Source: Nitrospirota bacterium (GTDB taxonomy: Bacteria; Nitrospirota; Thermodesulfovibrionia; Thermodesulfovibrionales; JdFR-88). From it: a stretch of 64,000 nucleotides of DNA. Positions 62,093-64,000 of this stretch are shown one piece after another; position 1 is the first letter of the stretch, and the number at the start of each line of letters is the position of its first letter. The stretch lies in assembly GCA_021813405.1 (NCBI GenBank), contig JAKAKS010000031.1:62001-126000 (forward strand), read 5' to 3'. Under the pieces are notes generated by a model. That model ran no database searches. It had not been told where the DNA came from and was given only the letters and a program-made list of their open reading frames with translations. The position numbers were made by a program, and so were the translations under genes.

Positions 62093-62383
62093 ATGTTCGA
62101 GGAAAGGCATGATATTGACGAGGTGCTGGGCATTACCAGGTGCGTCCAGTGCGGGCATAGGCTGGACGGGGATGTGGAATGTCCTTTCTGTGCTGCTTTT
62201 GAGGGGCCTGTTACCGCAAACGGCAAGCCTGGAATGCCTAAGTGGGTTTATTTCACGGCCTGCTTTTTAACCTCACCCCTGAGCATTTATTTTGTTTTTA
62301 CCAACAACCGACTGAAATTGTATGAAAAGGTGCTCGCCGCGTCAGGCTGCCTGCTCTGGATGGGCCTTTATATGTGGCTTTAA
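62093..62383 (+). CDS. Small zinc-ribbon membrane protein
   Basis: The protein has 96 aa. CVQCGHRLDGDVECPFC gives two C-x2-C knuckles near residues 17-33. Two hydrophobic segments follow (WVYFTACFLTSPLSIYFVF and VLAASGCLLWMGLYMWL). It resembles small zinc-ribbon plus membrane proteins of unknown role. There is no clear ribosome site. Confidence 0.65.
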   Translation: MFEERHDIDEVLGITRCVQCGHRLDGDVECPFCAAFEGPVTANGKPGMPKWVYFTACFLTSPLSIYFVFTNNRLKLYEKVLAASGCLLWMGLYMWL

Positions 62384-62438
62384 CCCCAGGGTTATTTACA
62401 CGTATTTCCGGAGAGTGGCCGAATAAACCCGGGCTTAT

Positions 62439-62524
62439 CTCCCCGTTAAAGATATAACCTATACCAGATATCTGCTTAAACGACTGGACTGCCGCCCTGA
62501 GGATGATATGCTTTTAACGGGGAG
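62439..62524 (+). promoter_or_regulatory. Inverted repeat that can cover the ribosome site
   Basis: CTCCCCGTTAAA (62439-62450) and TTTAACGGGGAG (62513-62524) are perfectly complementary 12-mers separated by 62 nt. The right arm includes most of the GGGGAGGA ribosome site of the receiver-GAF gene (ATG 62530). Confidence 0.6.
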
Positions 62525-62529
62525 GAATA

Positions 62530-63750
62530 ATGGAACAGAAAAGCGGATTCTGGAATGAGGAAACTGTGCTGCTGGCCGAGCACGACGCTTACGAAGCGGG
62601 GCGGGTTTGCAAGATACTGCAGAAGAACAATTATTCCGTCCTTCTGGCCTGCAACGGGGAGCAGGCGTTTGATACTGCCGTAAAAAGCAGCCCGTGCCTG
62701 GTGCTGGCCGCGGTGGACCTGCCGGGCACAAACGGGTTTGACCTGTGCAAGCAGATTAAGAATGAAAAAACGCTTGCCGGCGTGCCTGTTTTTCTCAGCA
62801 CCCCGTATTCCGAGACGGCGGACATATTAAAGGCCCTGGAGTGCGAGGCCGACAACCTGATAGTAAAGCCGTATGTGGAGCGTGCTTTGCTGACCAGGAT
62901 GGAATTTACAATGTCCAACCTGCGCCTGCACCGGCATAACCGTTTGCCCTCGGAGGGGATAGAGATTTTTTTAAAAGGCCGGCGGCACGTGGTAACATCC
63001 GGCCGCCAGCAGATATTGAACCTGCTTGTGTCCATGTTCGAGGCAGTAATGCACAAGCAGACCGATATCCTAAAAGCCGAAGAAAAGCTTAAAACCATGA
63101 ACGAGAACCTGGAAAGGATAAATCTGGAGAGGACCTCGGAGCTTATAGCCGAAATCGGCGAGAGAAAGAAAACGGAAGGCAACCTCAAGAGTTCCATTGA
63201 GGCGCTGAACAGGGCAAACCGGGCGCTGAGGACGGTTAATGCCTGCAACAGGGCAATGGTGAGGGCCTCAGGGGAGGAGGAACTGCTACAGGATGTGTGC
63301 CGGGCCATAGTGGAACTTGGCGGGTTCAGGCTGGCCTGGGCCGGCTGCGCCGCGCAAGGGCTTGAATCAAAGGACATTCGTCTGCTGTCCTTGGCCGGGT
63401 TTGCCGACCATGGGGGCTCCATTCATGGCCTGCCGGATACGGAATTTGGCGCCGGGCGGAAACCCGGAGGGCCTGTTCCAGTCGTGATCAGGAGCGCAAA
63501 GCATGTGCTTGTAGACGATATTTTATCGGACCAGTTCTGCCGCGAATGGAAAGACGAAGCGCTTAAATACGGGCTTGCCTCGGCCCTTGTAATCCCGCTT
63601 GTGCTGGAGGCCAGGTGTTTTGGTGTGCTTTGCGTCTGTTCTGCGGAAAAAGAAGCGTTCGGGCAGGATGAGATACGCTTCCTCAATACAATCGCCAACG
63701 ACCTTGTGTACGGGCTGGCCGCCCTCGGACGCCAGGAGGCAAGGGCCTGA
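62530..63750 (+). CDS. Degenerate receiver, coiled coil and GAF domain protein
   Basis: The protein has 406 aa. The N-terminal receiver-like domain (VLLAEHDAYEAGRVC, FLSTPYSETADIL, LIVKPYVERALL) keeps the Lys-Pro but reads LVLAAVDLPG where a phospho-acceptor Asp belongs (Ala instead), and the acidic pocket is E-H-D. A coiled coil (EEKLKTMNENLERINLERTSELIAEIGERKKTE) leads to a GAF domain (RAMVRASGEEELLQDVCRAIVELGGFRLAWAGCA...ALVIPLVLEARCFGVLCVCS). No kinase, GGDEF or DNA-binding output follows. It is probably a phosphorylation-independent sensor or adaptor. Confidence 0.82.
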   Translation: MEQKSGFWNEETVLLAEHDAYEAGRVCKILQKNNYSVLLACNGEQAFDTAVKSSPCLVLAAVDLPGTNGFDLCKQIKNEKTLAGVPVFLSTPYSETADILKALECEADNLIVKPYVERALLTRMEFTMSNLRLHRHNRLPSEGIEIFLKGRRHVVTSGRQQILNLLVSMFEAVMHKQTDILKAEEKLKTMNENLERINLERTSELIAEIGERKKTEGNLKSSIEALNRANRALRTVNACNRAMVRASGEEELLQDVCRAIVELGGFRLAWAGCAAQGLESKDIRLLSLAGFADHGGSIHGLPDTEFGAGRKPGGPVPVVIRSAKHVLVDDILSDQFCREWKDEALKYGLASALVIPLVLEARCFGVLCVCSAEKEAFGQDEIRFLNTIANDLVYGLAALGRQEARA

Positions 63751-63796
63751 AAATTCCAGATTCCAGTATCCAGCCTTCCATTTTATGTGTTATCAT

Positions 63797-63830
63797 AAGG
63801 CGTTAAGGGTTCGTTAAGGGGTAACGCCTT
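63797..63830 (+). repeat. Inverted repeat between the GAF gene and tatA
   Basis: AAGGCGTTA and TAACGCCTT form a perfect 9-bp stem with a 16-nt loop. No T-tract follows, so it is not a standard terminator; the tatA ribosome site lies about 25 bp downstream. Confidence 0.45.
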
Positions 63831-63867
63831 TAAACGGACCGACCCATCAAAACAGGAGGTGAAGTCA

Positions 63868-64000
63868 ATGCTAGGGGATCTCTTTCAACCCATGCACTTG
63901 ATCCTGATCCTTATCATAGCTCTTCTGGTATTCGGCCCCGGCAAGCTCCCGCAGATAGGGGCGGGGCTGGGCAAGAGCATCCGTGAGTTCAAGAAGGCCC
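63868..64000 (+). CDS. tatA: Twin-arginine translocase subunit TatA/TatE family, 3'-truncated by window edge
   Basis: The ORF track misses it because it runs off the window. The ATG at 63868 has an ideal AGGAGGT site upstream. The 44 visible residues, MLGDLFQPMHLILILIIALLVFGPGKLPQIGAGLGKSIREFKKA, show one membrane helix, the FGPGKLP hinge and the amphipathic helix of TatA. It forms the pore of the folded-protein exporter in the inner membrane. Confidence 0.92.
   Translation, partial: MLGDLFQPMHLILILIIALLVFGPGKLPQIGAGLGKSIREFKKA

Overview
The window looks like a chromosomal segment of a moderately GC-rich, Gram-negative, probably anaerobic or syntrophic bacterium. The evidence is an outer-membrane exporter, a type II secretion pseudopilin operon, a lipoprotein box, and a NAD-linked NuoE/NuoF/NuoG-like complex of the kind seen in Desulfobacterota, Nitrospirota and clostridia. 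The phylum cannot be fixed from sequence reading alone. No rRNA, tRNA, CRISPR array or insertion sequence was recognised.

Layout: (1) 1-6713, the 3' part of a giant repeat-built secreted protein, ending at a strong bidirectional terminator. (2) 6836-9313, minus strand, a secreted beta-helix (tailspike/pectate-lyase-like) protein with a long upstream region. (3) 10082-31452, a large exopolysaccharide locus on the plus strand: an asparagine synthetase-GT9 fusion, flippase, two O-acyl/acetyltransferases, a Wzy-like polymerase, GT4 and GT2 glycosyltransferases, a SanA/YdcF-like protein, a carbamoyltransferase, a WecA/TagO-type initiating transferase, a FecR-domain protein, Wza, Wzc with tyrosine kinase, a TPR/carbohydrate-binding protein and an O-antigen ligase/polymerase. 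(4) 31638-34708, minus strand, a second secreted beta-helix pair. Its first gene shares with gene (2) both an ADTVHYGG mature N-terminus and a 61-bp upstream element. (5) 35129-37139, gmd-fcl for GDP-L-fucose. (6) 37482-41874, hemB convergent with a PPTase and an A-PCP-TE NRPS-like enzyme. (7) 42138-49573, a subtilisin-type protease fused in frame to the major pseudopilin GspG, followed by gspH-I-J-K-L-M-N. (8) 49635-52309, minus strand, a glycosyltransferase with a MshEN (c-di-GMP-type) N-terminus and an XagA-like outer-membrane protein. (9) 52447-60975, a sigma54-promoted operon mixing signalling proteins (receiver-GcvH, RsbW-like, DRTGG, PHP, HATPase) with a receiver-NuoE fusion, HndB, NuoF/HndC and a NuoG-like protein. 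(10) 61197-64000, a lipoprotein, a zinc-ribbon membrane protein, a degenerate receiver-GAF protein and the start of tatA.

How the parts fit: regions 3-5 would make, decorate (acyl, acetyl, carbamoyl, fucose) and export a surface polysaccharide. The flanking beta-helix proteins, linked by a common upstream element, are good candidates for secreted proteins that bind or trim it. Region 8 could make a second polymer under c-di-GMP control. Region 7 is the pseudopilus half of a type II secretion system, with no gspC/D/E/F in view, and its first gene is an unusual protease-pseudopilin fusion that may be processed as a polyprotein. Region 9 is a redox module whose subunits are physically fused to phosphorelay receivers, suggesting direct phospho-control of NAD(H) electron flow.
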